Positions 36,701 to 51,700 of a DNA stretch of 64,000 nucleotides are shown in pieces. Made by a program: the position numbers and the translations under genes. Positions within the stretch are counted from its first letter, which is position 1. Every line of letters begins with the position of its first letter. The stretch spans positions 1-64,000 of the forward strand of contig JAQGDQ010000914.1 of the NCBI GenBank assembly GCA_030141605.1, written 5' to 3'. This stretch comes from Tubiluchus corallicola (taxonomy: Eukaryota; Priapulida; Priapulimorpha; Priapulimorphida; Tubiluchidae). Below the pieces are notes generated by a model. The model was not told the origin of the DNA and made no database searches. It saw nothing but the letters and a program-made list of their open reading frames with translations.

Positions 36701-39700
36701 ACAGTTTGACGGGGTCTTATCCTAGCATCCTAGTACCTCCATAGTTAAGCTCTTCTGCTTAAAAGCCAGATACACATGCGCATCCACAACTCTTAATTAT
36801 TAGTATTAATAAATTATCATATGTGAACAGTAGAAAATGATTTGCCAAATTGTAAGATAAGTGTTCTTTTCCAAAAACAACTTTCACGGCTGCTATGCAG
36901 TCATTTTTAATGCAAAAGCAACGTATTTCTTAACAAATCTTGTCTCATCTACAACAAACCATCAACGGTTGCCAAAGTGTTGTGTTTCTCTCAGAAGGCT
37001 CGTAGAGAAAACCAGAAAACACGCTGTTAAATATTATTACTTTATTGAGCGAGAATTCTTACAACACAAGTATGAAGGAACGAGAAATGATTATACTAAA
37101 CGTCAAAATCGGGAAAACGTGAAAGTAAGTATAAATGCGTAAGTATAAGTCTACGATGTTCTATGCAATTCTGCTTGACGTCAGCGATCTCCACAACACA
37201 AAGTAACGAAACGCCAAATGATAATTTTTTTACTTGCAACTTGCTTATTTTATGTTAGGGATGTTGTACCAGTCTATTCTTTCTCAATATTTGTTATTCT
37301 TCAACCAGTATGCAAGAAATAGTAGCTATATGAGTTACTATTGGAATTCTGCATTCCTGGTCCACCCCAATCCCCTGATCCACTCTTAGGTGGTCCGTCC
37401 ACCCCTTTTGAATAGCACTGCACTAGACCACGTTTCATCCCAACTCATTCAATGATTTGACTGGTCAGCTATAAGGAACAAACACATAACATGAACAAAT
37501 AAACACATTTGTTTTTAAGCAAGAGATTTCCTTTAATATTTTAGGTTCATCTTTGTTGTTTATTATACAACTTGCTTCTGCTATTGCAACTCGTATTGTT
37601 TACGCATGTGGAAGTCATGTTTAAGGTTGTAGTTGAACACTTTGTAGAAAAAGAATAAAACACTATACTACGTATCTGCACAAAACTGAAAGCGTTTATT
37701 AGACTACATACACATGTAGAATGACTGCTACACTGAGAACAAGAGTGTCCTGCACTGATCACTGAGAGTTAGACAGTAAGTAAAATGAGGATCACGACTG
37801 CTGCACTGCACTGAGAGTGAGAGTTAGACAGGTGTGTAGCACGACTAACATGACTTCTGCACTGCATTGAGAGTGAGACAGAGAGTGACTAGAAGTAGAA
37901 TCCAGTCAGTATATATAGGTATAGGTAATTATGCAAACTTGGCTTCACAAAAACCATTACAGTAAAATAGGGAGAGATCCAGTGAGTATGCATATTCACT
38001 GGACCGTACAATTATACTAGGGGTGAGTTTAACTAGTAAAATGTAAAGGGATTAGTTAATAGATGGCAGCATCTAAAAATATACAGTTACAATTTCCACA
38101 ACGCATGTTAATTTCAAATCGCTTATTTGCAGAGAGCGTCGGTAGTGGAGATCGTAGCATCTCAGCTGACAACGAGAGTTTGACTCGTACGAAGCAGCTA
38201 CTAGCGGATGCTTTCAAGTCCGGTTCGTCTATTTGCCTCATCTGCATAGAATCCATTAAGCGGATGGAAGCGGTCTGGTCGTGCGAGTCGTGTTCGTGCA
38301 TGCTGCACCTTCCCTGCATTCAGAAATGGGTGAAGGAGGGCGTACATCAGGCAACATCTCTGCTGTCGGAAGAGAATTTCCCTCAGCGTGACATCAATTG
38401 GCATTGGTAATTCAATTCTTCACAAAGTATGCTGTATTATTGAGTTGTACTTGCTCCCTTGTAGTTGTCTACCAATACAAATCATAGTCGTTCCCGGGTT
38501 CTTAAGTGTTGTTAATGACGTAGCTAAGTTAATCAGAAGACGTCACTAGAGTATCATGCTAATTTCTCTACTATAAAGAAACTTAGTGGATTATCTATGG
38601 TCTCATGTACCTTGGATTATCTATGGTCTCATGTACCTTGGATTATCTATGGTCTCATGTACCTACCTAAAATCTCAAGGGTTAAGTGATTCAATTACTT
38701 ACGTTACTTAGTTTTTCCAGGGGTGTACCTAGTATGCTTTATACTAACGTAAGAAATTGTAGGATATTTGCTGTTACTTAGATCATTCTCTCTGCTCACG
38801 TTCCGATCATTTATTGTCTGTCTTCTACTAGATGTGATCCATTTAAAGAAACTTAAATTGAATTTGTTGTTGGGGAGTGGTGGGGGGTTGTATGAGTGTT
38901 TGTCTCATTTTACCAATTAACCTTTTCCTGTTCAGTGAGCTTTTGATTTTCTCTGAACTTTAACAACTAATTGATAAATTCCTTTAAGCAACCTTTGCCA
39001 ACTAGGGTGCCATTTGGTTCATTTTCAAGCACGTTTGTCAAAATCGTGATTATGACTGCTGAGGTTAGCAGTTCGCTGCAGTATTGCAGTACCTAATTTT
39101 CTTACATTTCTTTGACTTTTTTTGAAACATTGTGTTGTTTTTAGTGGAACACTTGGGTTACATTTTTATTTTAGTCCTAAATGTCGAAAGGAGTACAAGC
39201 AGTCCGAATGTCCCTCGCGCTACTATTGCTTTTGCGGAAAGGTGCAGGATCCCAAGTTTGATCCTTGGCTAGTGCCGCACTCGTGTGGACAAAAATGTAA
39301 CAAACCACTCAGTTCAAAATGCGGACACAGTTGTCTACTGCTATGCCACCCAGGTAATTATTTTTATAACTTGGTTAGTAATTTCTTTCCATCTTTTTTT
39401 ACTTAAAGAAAAACCTGATGATTGTGTAAACACGAGTTCAGTATAAAGAATGCTCTAAAATATTGAAAACTACAATAGCTTAATTTTAAATCAAAGCTTA
39501 GATTAATTAATAATCACCTCCGATACTCAAATTTCATTAAACTTTCAAAGCTACGCGTGGCTCGGTGAATCTACTAAGATTGGCAGCGGTGCATTTTTGT
39601 CACATTTTGATAACCATGATCAAGAAATGCAGTGTTAGTTTCTGACGTCATGTGATGTAAAGCCCATTTTTCCTGACATCATGCATTTAAGCAGTACTGT

Positions 39701-42700
39701 AACACTTGTGCAAATTTGCTTGATGCACAAGGGAAAACGCCTGCCATTGCACAAACTGTGGTTAGTTTCTGACGTAAGCAATAGCTGTGTTCGTTTGGTC
39801 TTTAATTAAGTTTCTAAGCTAATTATTCAAATATAAGAATCAACTGTTAACTTTTGTAGGCAAGAAAATCTATATTTTGGACAGTAAATTAAAATGAGAT
39901 TGAGTCTAAACCGTCGTCTGGCCTTCCTTTAATGCACCACAAACAGTTTGTCCAAATTTAATTTTAAATTTGTTTTTATTGATCTTTTGTACCTTTTATT
40001 ATTATTATTATTTTTTTTTATTTAAGATTGTAATACCTGAATATCATCGTTTCTTGATATTTTTGTAGATAATTAGGAATTATCTGCATGTTCACTTCAT
40101 TTTACACTGAATTTGTTTTCAGTCGTCATGTTTTCTTTGTCACGGACAATAATAGTGGCGTTAAATAGAATTACGTTTGTTTTATCATTTTTAAAATTGC
40201 ATGAATTTGTGTTTTTTTCATTATTTAAAGACTTGTAGTTTCATAGTGAAAAAACGTATTTGTTATCATTGTATATCATTTACTGAATGTGACTCATATG
40301 AAGTGAGATTTAGCAACTCATGTAAATGAAACAACGATGGTTGAAATGAAGGTGACTGATGCATGTAGATTGAGCCCTTCTCACCTGGGCAACTCAACAC
40401 TCAGTGCTGATGGAACTTCAGCTACTGTCTGTTCCAACAGTTGCTCGAGTGAGAAGCTCGGTGTCGTGAAGTTTGGGCTTCACGATTCACCCGCCATAAA
40501 GAAGCCAATGTGAATTAATTTACGTATAGCTGTAGGAACTGGCTCGAGGAGTTAACTTAGTTAAAAGAAGTTAGCTAGTTGTTGAGTTGATATGGAACAG
40601 AAAACATGTATATTGCGCTTTCGAAAAAGGATTAAATTTAGCGTTATGGCAGAAGGAAAGTTCTCGTTTTTGTTTTACTATCGTCGCAAAAGTCACCACG
40701 ACACTCGGTAGCAACTTTGGAGTGTGTAAGCTGCTCATAAAAAATGCTGCCAAGTCTGTGTTTCATTCGGCACTAACATTGCTTGCTTTGAAAACTAGTC
40801 AACACTTTCGTACATACGTAAGCAACTCACTTGTTCATTTTCCTGCTGATAAATCCATGTAAAAGACAGAGACAGGCATCGTTTGGTGCAAGTCCTCTAT
40901 CAAATCAGGCTACATAGGTGATTGTGTTACGTTGAACATAATTCAGTGATATTGAACACAAATCACATAATGTTATTGTTTTCACACAGAAATGATATTC
41001 ATTGTATAGGACTTTTTTAATTAGTCTAGCTAATTAGCTAATGTACGTCTTATTATAAAATCAAACAAGAGCAGAAGCAATTAAACCATTAATTTGCCTC
41101 ACAATATTTTTGTTCGATTTTCATATTAAGACTATGATTGTTTAAAAATTTGTTACTGAATCAAAGTTTTGGTGATTATACTGTTAGAGCAATGAATTGT
41201 GGCTTGTATATCAACACTTAAACAGATCTTGAGCAGTAAAACTTGTGGTTTTTATGCAAGCCAGCCATAGTGAATTCGACACAAGTGCTTTATTCACATT
41301 TGAAATCGTTTTCGAAGCATTTATTAGAAATTTGTTTCTTTTTTTAAGCTGCGTCGACTGACATGCGTAATAATTTGAATATTTTTGTTTAGGTCCGTGT
41401 CCACCTTGTCCGCAAGTGGTCAAGAAACCTTGTTTCTGTGGACGCGGTCCAGTTCAACCTAAGCGTTGCAGCCAAGCTGAGTGGTCATGTGGCAAGCCTT
41501 GCAAGCAGTTGTTGACATGTAAACATCACAAATGCAGCTCTCCATGCCATAAAGGTAAGTTCACTTCTTTTCATGTACAATTTTGTAATTACTGTTATAT
41601 TGATATGCCAAAACTCTTACGTGTATGCAATACTTACGTGTATGCAATATGTTAATAATTGCTAGAAACACATTCGCTTATTTCTACATGAGCAAAAACT
41701 GCTTTTAAAAATTTCGCACTCTGTTGTCTTAATATACCATATGTGCTATAATAATGTTTACTGTTTTCCAAATTTGTGTTCTTTCTTTATATATACTGTT
41801 TTTCTCTTGCAGCTGTTGTCGTGTTATGCTTTGTTACATTTGGTTGTTTTAGGCGACTGTCCAGCATGTCCGATGACCAGCGTCCAGCCTTGCAAATGTG
41901 GCCGGCAGTCAGTCAGACGACCGTGTGCCAGTCCACAATGGCAGTGTGATAAGGTTGGCATAACAGTAAAAAGAAGCTTTTAGCAAGTTTGTGCAAGTTT
42001 TTTTTGCCATGGAATTTGACGAAAATGTTTTGTGGGAGCCGTTGTTATTTTTTGGCAGTGATAGAGGTTGGCAGATGTTTAAAGTTTTTAGATTGAGTCC
42101 TGAAATAGCTCTCGCTTGTAAACCTGGGGCATCGGTGTTGTTAAATGAAAGGTAGTATTGTTTCAAATATTTTCGTAATCTTCAATGACGTGCCTTGGTT
42201 TGGTCGAGACCTAGATGTTGTGTTCTATTGCAGGTGTGCGAAAAACCGTTGTCGTGTGGTCATCACGTCTGTGAGAAAGTTTGCCATGACGGAGACTGTG
42301 GACATTGTCCAAGGATGGGAGAAAGGACTTGTCCTTGCGGAAAGTCGAGTGAGTTTATATCATATGTTAAAGTTACTATTTTTTGTACAAATAGCTTGAA
42401 CTTTAACTATTACTTGTAAATTAGTAGTTATTTCCTGAGTTGTTCACAGAATAAATTTTTTATATACTAACTGGATAAAGTTTACAATTCCCCACACAAA
42501 AATATTTAGTTCGGGATTAGGTTAGGGTTAGGGTAAAGAGTAGCTGTAGGGTTAGGATTAGGATTAGGGTTAGGGTTAATGCTATGGATAAGATTAGGAT
42601 TAGGGTTAAGGTTAGGATTAGGATTAGGGTTAGGGTTAAGAGTAGGAGTAGGGTTAGGATTAGGATTAGGGTTAACAGTAGGATTAGGGTTAGGGGATTA

Positions 42701-45700
42701 GGATAAGGGTAAAGGTATTTAAATTGTACGGGGAATTGTAAACTCCTTACTAAAACGTAAACATTTAGTATGGGAGATAAATTCTCTCTTTTTACTATCG
42801 AAGAGTGTTGACGTTTTGTATGTAGTTTCATATCATGATGTGTTCTTATCTAGGACATATAATGCAGGCTTACAATATGGAGGAAACATTAATGCTTAAT
42901 GCTCCGTGTTGTTCGTGATGCTTAGTTTATCGCCTTTTACAGAAAGCAAACTGCCTTGTACGGAGGATGTACCAACATGTGGAGACACGTGTGAGAAGGT
43001 TTTGAGCTGCGCCATTCATTACTGCATTCAGATGTGTCATACAGGTCCTTGTGCAAAGGTCAAATTTTAGATTTTAAAATTCCTCTATGGTTACTTTCCT
43101 TGAATCACAAACTAGTTGTGCAACACCGATGGTCTAATTTTTGTTACTGTAGAAGACACAGGGCTTACTGTGTAGAAGATCCAGGGCTTACTGTGTAGAA
43201 GACCCAGGGCTTACTGTGTAGAAGACCCAGGGCTTACTGTGTAGAAGACAGGGCTTACTGTGTAGAAGACCCAGGGCTTACTGTGTAGAAGACCCAGGGC
43301 TTCCTGTGTAGAAGACCCAGGGCTTACTGTGTAGAAGACACAGGGCTTACTGTGTAGAAGACCCAGGGCTTACTGTGTAGAAGACCCAGGGCTTACTGTG
43401 TAGAAGACCCAGGGCTTACTGTGTAGAAGACCCAGGGCTTACTGTGTAGAAGACCCAGGGCTTACTGTGTAGAAGACCCAGGGCTTACTGTCGATGCACA
43501 CGTTTTCCAGACTGACCCAAATGACTGGGCTTTGATCTTTACCGTCGGCCACTTCATGTTTGTTATTGTTATGAAGCCACATCGCTAAATTTCAGCTTTG
43601 CGTCTTTAAAACTTTGGGAAGAAAAGCCCAACTGAGAAAACCAACAGAAATGTAGAAGATTGAATTTAATTAAATAATATGGAGCTTACCTTATAACCTA
43701 AAAGTTGTTGTTGATATAAGTGTGTTGCCATAACCGTGTTTCATAGTATAACTACGTATAAGTAAGTGAATTTCATTACTGAATGTGATTCAAGATATGG
43801 AGCAGCAAACAATCGTTTTATACTTTCGGAGGGAGGGAGCACTGTGCAAATCACATCCTGGGGCTCACTTAAGGCTAGTAGCACACCCCTCGGTTTTAGA
43901 TTTTCAAAATTAATCAGTGACGGCTGTTATTAATATTTGCATGAATGAGCGAAAGACAATCTCTCATTGTTTAGCACTTTATAAATGCAGACAAGAAACA
44001 TGATGCGTTCAGTTTACATCCGGTTTTGTTTAAACTGTTTTTATACAAACGTTTCAATTCTCTGGGCATTTTATTAATTCAAAACAAAAATTAGCTACTG
44101 ACTTTGAGTAACAGATAGCTTTTAGGTGCTAATCAATGAAAAGCATAACTTTCTGTACCTCAATAAACTGCTGAACAAAAACAGACTGTCTTGTTTAAGC
44201 AAGATGAGCGTACCGTTGCAATTGTTTTTGTTTTATAATTCATTTTTGTAAGTCTCATACACCGAGTCTTTGGCACTGTATTCATTTTGGCACATTTATT
44301 AAATTAGAGATGAATTTTGGTGCAAACTGCACATGTCACGTTACACATTTGAGAACTTTTCAGCAATGTGTGTTTAGAAAAAAGGAATCAGAAAATGCGA
44401 CTATGAAACCCTTTTTCATTTGTTTAACATTATTTGTTTAACATGTTCATGTTTTTCTTGGTTTGCAGTGCAGACAATTGGTTGAAAAGCGCTGTAGATG
44501 TGGTGCCAGGAAGAAGTCGGTGCTTTGCGGTGCAGAATATACATGCGAAACGAAATGTTCGCGTATGAAGAACTGCAGCAGACACGCATGTAAACGAAAA
44601 GTATGTTCAAGTGTTTGCTTCTGTTGTTTCTGCCGTAGATTTTTCTGTTTTGTATCCGTGCGGTCGATGCAAGTGTCTGCGCAATGTTGACTTTTTAGCT
44701 TTGCCTCATGTTGGTAATGGCAAAAGAGAGAATTTTTTTATGATTTTGCTGTGCATGATTTAGGTGCCTCTTTTGACAACTACTTGGTTTTTACATTCAG
44801 AGCTCTGAAATTGAAGCAGCAATGGAATCGAGTTGGCAACTTGTTTGATCATTTATAGAAAATAATCTATTTGTTATTTTACTGTTTTGACTGATTAGTT
44901 AAAAGCCTAATATCGTTCACTTCAACATCTAACGAGCCACCATTAATGTGTCTATGCGTAGAGCTTTGATTAACGTCACCTAAGTTTCGATCTTCCCCTG
45001 CAAGTATCTTGTCTGATAGCGGCTTCACTAAATTAGTGACACGTTCCATTATCATCGCCTATGTCATTTTTTCAAAATAATCGATGACTTAGTGCCCCAC
45101 TATTTAAGTGCAATTCTGCCGCCAAAGGTTAACGAAGTTACCCCGTATTATATGCGCAGTGGTACTAAATACAAAAATTTTAATTGCCGTTCTGTTAGCT
45201 GTGAAAAATCGTTTTTCATATCGACCATTAACATGTGGAACAACTTGCCACAGAACATTCGTGAAATTACATCCATTTCACAATTCAAACAAGAGCTCAA
45301 ATCACATTTAAGTTTTTCGTTGCGTAAGAAACATTTTTCGTTTGGTAAACCTCCAATATCAGTGCATCATACGCGCATGAGAATCGGATTTTCTCAGCTA
45401 AACTATGACCTTTTCTCTAAAGGCTGTATGTAAAGGTAATAACGGTCATCCAATATAGCCGAATTGTAACTGTGGATTTCGATTTGAGTCTGTTGAACAC
45501 TTTTTGTTGCACTGCCGATTGTATCAACTAGCTAGGGTTGCTATGCAATAAATTGAATGCAATACTTCTGCCCGAAAACCTTAATATAGCTGTCTTAGGA
45601 AATAATGATCTGTTGAAGTTGTTATTATTCGGTAAAGATGAATTTAACTATGTTACTAACTGTAAAATATTCCAATGTATACATGACTTTATATTATGTA

Positions 45701-48700
45701 CTAAACGCTTCCAGTAGTTTCTATCTGATATAAAATGCATCATTCTTAAATAATCGTACATTAATATTTACTAACCGTCATTTTCTACTAATGTCTAATG
45801 TATCACTGTAGTAAAACTTTAGTATACTAAAAACTAAGTATAGTCTATTTTTACTGTAAATGTTCTTGTAAATAGTGTATAACGTCTGTTGTGGTGAGGA
45901 TCCTAAATCATGTTGTACAAACTGTCTGATCCAATCCTAAATTATGTTTAAACAAATGTGTCTATGTGTAGAGCTTTGCGTCAGATTAGCGTCACAGTGG
46001 TAACACTGAGCTGTGGTTATGCACAGTTATTGTAACTCATTCATTTCCTGTTGATAAAGTGTTACAACTAATTGGGGCTGTTTCACTATCAGCTGCAGGT
46101 CTGTTGTAAACGCAATTGCTTGTATGCTGAAATCTCGATTGGGAACTGAATTTTTGTTCATTCACGAATGGAATTCAGTCGCTCATTCGCTGGATCAGCG
46201 TCTCAAAGCTAAGGAAATGGATTAGTAATAATCGTTTATCCACGTGCTGTAATTAGTTAAGTTAATTAACCATTTGCTGCCTCGTGTTTGTATACGTGCC
46301 CTTTTTTACAGTGTTGTGATGGTAATTGTCCCCCGTGTGAACAGGCTTGTGGACGGATGTTACCGTGTAGAAATCATAAATGTCCAAGTCCCTGCCATCC
46401 AGGTGCGGTGTTACTAGCATCTTAGTCTAGTGTAAATAATTTGATTATCTTGCGTGCGAGACGTTACAGACTGTTATTGAAGTTGTAGATAACTCACTTT
46501 GTAGAACAAGAATAAACAACTATACTACATATTTGCACAAAACTGAAAAGTGTTTATTAGACTGCACACACATATGTAGAATGACTGCTACACTGAACAC
46601 TGAGAACAAGAGTGTCCTGCACTGATCACTGAGAGTTAGACAGTAAGTAACATGACCATCACGACTGCTGCACTGCACTGAGAGTGAGACAGTGACTAGA
46701 AAGTAAATCCAGTCAGTATATATAGGCATAGGTGATTATGCAAACTTATCTTCAAAAAAACATTACTGTAAAATAGGGAGAGATCATATTCACTGGACCG
46801 TACAATTATACTAGGGGTGAGTTTAGCTAGTAAAATGTAAAAGGATTAGTTCATAGATGGCAGCACCTAAAAAAATATACAATTACAATTTCCACAGTCT
46901 GATCCATTATGAAGCCATTGCATAGCAGCTATAAGTAGCTAGTATGGAATGGCCTCGTTCGTTCATTCGGCAGACGGAAAGGTGCGTTTGCCACCTAAGC
47001 ACCTGTTCCGTAGTCACGATCAGTATGAGAAATGCAGGAACAGATTCTGGCTCATTTTCATCTTAATTTTTGCATTTAAATTTTTGTATTTTTTGTCTAT
47101 TTTCACTTCTACAACATTTGTCTGCAACTTGGTTTGGCTGATTCAGATTTGAACCCAGGACCTCTTGACCAGTGCCGCGACAATATTTTTTTAAAATTTA
47201 GAACTTTTTTCTGTTAATTTATTCTTTTTCTGCACTAAGAAAGATTTGCTGTATTTATTGATTACGCAGAAATAATGTGTTGAAAAAGGTCACATCACAC
47301 ATGAAGACATTGCATTTGTTTTTCTCTTATCCATCTAGGTTATAGTAACTAGATTATTGACACCAATATAAGTTGACTTGCTTAGGTTTTATTCTTTTAG
47401 GACCTTGCTATCCTTGTCCGCTCACCGTCAGTTTGACTTGCGCTTGTGGCGCCACCAAGGTGACCGTTCCGTGTGGTCGAGAGAAAACAACAAGACCGCC
47501 TCGTTGCAATGCACTTTGCAGGTATCTTTCATGCTTTATAATAGACGACTGAACATTTGCTTTACACAGTAGACACTGTGCGAGTGGAAATCCAGCACTT
47601 GGTGACAAAAAAGTATCAATACCATAATGACAAAAACTAGTTTTTTCAACACATTAATTATCGTTATCATAACATCCTTAATCTAGAGCAGACTATTCAT
47701 CATTTTTTATTATTTTATTATTTTTTAATATTTTATTTCAAACTTTACAAAGTTCACATACACATCACAAATTAATACAATAACTCATGACACGCAACAG
47801 TAACCCAAATAACAATTAACGATATAACAAACTACGCCAATGACGTCTAATTACATAAGAAAAGTTTACATCACTGTTTAAAATGTTCTTGCATATAAAA
47901 TTTTCACTGTTATTCAGCCAGACGTATAAACTGTATGCAGATTTTCTGTGAATCACATCAAAATAAATAATTTTAAGTCTAGCAGAAATATATCTGGCGC
48001 TCGTATCATATGAAAAGTTAAACAGCTTCCGTCTTGATACATTATATGCAACCTTGAGTTTGCTAAGATTGTAAGAATAAAAATGTTTCCAAGTGGATAT
48101 GCAATAAAAAGTAGTGCAGTAAGCATTAAACAATTGTTTCTTCACGTTAACTGAACAGTGAGTAAATTTCATGAGTAATTTATTTGCTCTACCATAGTAA
48201 ATTGAACATTGTCGTAATATGTCTAAATCATCTCTATTGTCATCTAATAAAATATGACCCAGATATTTTTCCTTTTTGCTAGGTAGCTTATATTATAGCT
48301 TTAGAGACTAAATGTTTGACGAACTCATAATCAGACACTTGCGCAATTACGACACTTTCTGGTGTCAGTAGAGGCACATTGTCCACTCCCCGCAAATATG
48401 AATTCTCATAAGTTATAATTCTTTTTAAGGCAAGAAGTTAGCATTGTATTTATATCCTTGCTAGCTGGCAGTAACGTGTTTCTTTCATGGTTTTCGATAC
48501 TTATAATGTGACCTTTGTCTTTTTGCTGTTTCATCAACCGTCGTAAATGTGGACTTTGTTCTTCCTTTTTTTGTTTTGTCCATCTTTCTTGACCGCATAT
48601 ATGTCACACATCTCATCATTAAGTTTATCGAACAATCTTTATTTGGGTCTCCCTTTTCTTCCCGCCATCTTGATCACTCTTCTGTCTTCTCTACTTAATC

Positions 48701-51700
48701 GGTTCTTCTCTCTTCTCTACCACGTTCGTTTCACGTCCGTTAGTGGCTTAGTCGAGTGACTTTCATCTTTTCCCACATCTAATCTATCATTCCTGGCAGC
48801 TCTAATGCAACCCCGTTCATTTCTGTTACCGCGAACGAGATTTCTCTTTTACTGCGATGCTCATTCTCTCAAGTTCGTAAAACGTGGCTGACCTCACTAC
48901 AGTGCCTGACCTCACTAGAGTAACCGACCTCACTACAGCAGCCAACCTCACTACAGCGGCCGACCTCACTACAGCGGCCAACCTCACTACAGTGGCTGAT
49001 CTCACTACAGTGGCTGACCTCGCTACAGTGACTGACCTCACTACAGCGGCTGATCTCACTACAGTGGCTGACCTCACTACAGTGGCCGACCTCACTACAG
49101 CGGCTGATCTCACTACAGTGGCTGATCTCACTACAGTGGCTGACGTTTCTACCGTTTCTTATACTTTCCTTTTCAGTTTCACACTTTTGCCATATAATAC
49201 AGCTTTGATTAGTAATTGCAGCATGAAAAGATAGCTGTCTGTTATCTGGCTAGAATTGACATTGTGATCCTGCATTGAGTTTGCTAATGAAAATATCTGT
49301 GTCTGTTCAGGAAGCCACCTATATGTCACCACAAGGTGCAGGAAAAGCATCGCTGTCACTCCGGGAAGTGTCCACCTTGTCGTCAGTGCTGCGATATTCA
49401 ACTGCCCTGTGGTCATCGATGTCCGAACACTTGTCACACGGCAGTATTGGTCAAGTTACAGGAAAAGGTAAAAAATTATTGAACTATTTGACAACATTAA
49501 TTGATAGGTGTGACATGGAATGGCTTTTGTGATAAGGGTTATTGTGATAATGAATTATATTATTGATAGTGTTTTTCAAATATTTAAGTTTTGTTGTATG
49601 TTTTTAAGTAAGAGATTTTCTCTAGTTCTTATTTAACCAGTTGAAGTGTTGTGTGTAAGTAAAATGAAATCAATATATTTTATTTTGTGAGCAAAATTAT
49701 TACACAACTTTGCAATATATATGAAATGACTTGAACTGTTTGTCTTTTATTTTGTGTTTCATAGTTGTTATAAGTAATTTTTCAAAGCAACATGTTGCTA
49801 TAATCCGTTGCACAAATTATGAACAACTGATCATACATGTTGCAGAAGCTGTGTTCCTTTTTTGCAGATGCATGTTGCTTGTATGCTGTCATGTGTTAGA
49901 TAATTTCTGCTTAGTTGCTCAATGATACATTGACTTTTTATATGTGTGGAAGTCATTATGCCTTACTATTTTAAGGGCACTGTTGTGAGGGCAGGCCCGT
50001 GGGAACCAGCGCCACAAGCTAGAGTTGAGTTGGTGAAGTATGATTGCAGACCGTGTATTGTTGCCGTACCCGTAACCTGCCACGGGAAGCATGAGGTAAT
50101 GATGACTGTTAGTGTCTCTGAGAGGCATTTATGACAACTTCAAAAGTCTCAGTTAAATTTACATGTAAACCACTGATCTTTATTTCTGCAATATTTAAAA
50201 ATTAAAATAGAAAGGCAAAGGTGACTGACATTGGCTAATTTTATGAAAAGTTACATAGTTTAGTTAGATTTACAGTCATTTAGTCCATTCAAAAATATCA
50301 ATGAATAAATCAAAATAAAAATTAATAGAAGTAAACTTACATCGTTGCGGCATATATCTAATGAAAAATTTCGCTAGCTTGTACAAGACACATGTTCACA
50401 TACACTACAGAACAGCATAATGAAAATATAACTTGGTCAATGCCCACACTTTAAACTTTCTAGCTAGATGGAGCCACCTTGGCTACAAAATTAAAATTTA
50501 TTAAGTCAGGTTCACACTGGCCTTAATAATGATGCACAGTGAGATCCAGCCTTTGTAATGCTATGGACCAACTGTGTTAGTTTTTTGTTTATATGCGATG
50601 GATTTTGTAGTTTTGACTGCCTTGACCACTGGGAGATGCGCATGCCTAGTGGTCTAAGGTGTCTGCAATGTAAGCAGACGGTCGCTAGATTTCCTATCAT
50701 TCTTGTTTGGCAGCAAAATTAAGTTAATTATGGGTTTTAAACATCACCAGAGAGCATGTTCATCACTCTGTCTGAAATTCCTCTTCAATTCGTCACTGAG
50801 AGTTTAACACCTCCCCAATTCTTCACTGAGAGTTAAACACTTCTCCAATTCGTCACTGAGAATTAAACACCTCTCCAATTCATCACTGAGAGTTAAACAC
50901 CTCCCCAATTCGTCACTGAGAATTAAACACCTCCCCAATTCGTCACTGAGAGTTAAACACCTCCCCAATTCGTCACTGAGAGTTAAACACCTCCCCAATT
51001 CGTCACTGAGAGTTAAACACCTCTCCAATTCGTCACTGAGAATTAAACACCTCCCCAATTTGTCACTGAGAGTTAAACACCTCCCCAATTCGTCACTGAG
51101 AGCTAAACACTTCCCCAATTTGTCACTGATAGTTAAACACCTGTCCAATTCATCACTGAGAATTAAACACCTCCCCAATTCGTCACTGAGAATTAAACAC
51201 CTCCCCAATTCGTCACTGAGAGTTAAACACCTCCCCAATTTGTCACTGAGAGTTAAACACCTCCTCAATTCGTCACTGAGACTTAAACACCTCCCCAATT
51301 CGTCAGTGAGAGTTAAACACCTCCCCAATTCGTCACTGAGAGTTAAACACCTCTCCTATTCGTCACTGAGAGTTAAACACCTCCCCAATTCGTCTCTGAG
51401 AGTTAAACACCTCCCTAATTCGTCACTGACAGTTAAACACCTCCCCAATTTGTCACTGAGAATTAAACACCTCACCAATTCGTCACTGAGAGTTAAACAC
51501 TTCCCCAATTCGTCACTGAGTGAATTAAACACCTCTCCAATTCATCACTGAGACTTAAACACCTCCCCAATTCGTCACTGAGAGTTAAACGCCTCCTCAA
51601 TTCGTCACCGAGAGTTAAACACCTCCCCAATTCGTCACCGAGAGTTAAACACCTCCCCAATTCGTCACCGAGAGTTAAACACTTCTCCAATTTGTCACTG

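Noticed and set aside
42510-42720. Chromosome end (telomere)
   Set aside because: The repeats are degenerate, only about 200 bp long, enclosed by inverted repeats and located within an intron with gene exons on both sides.
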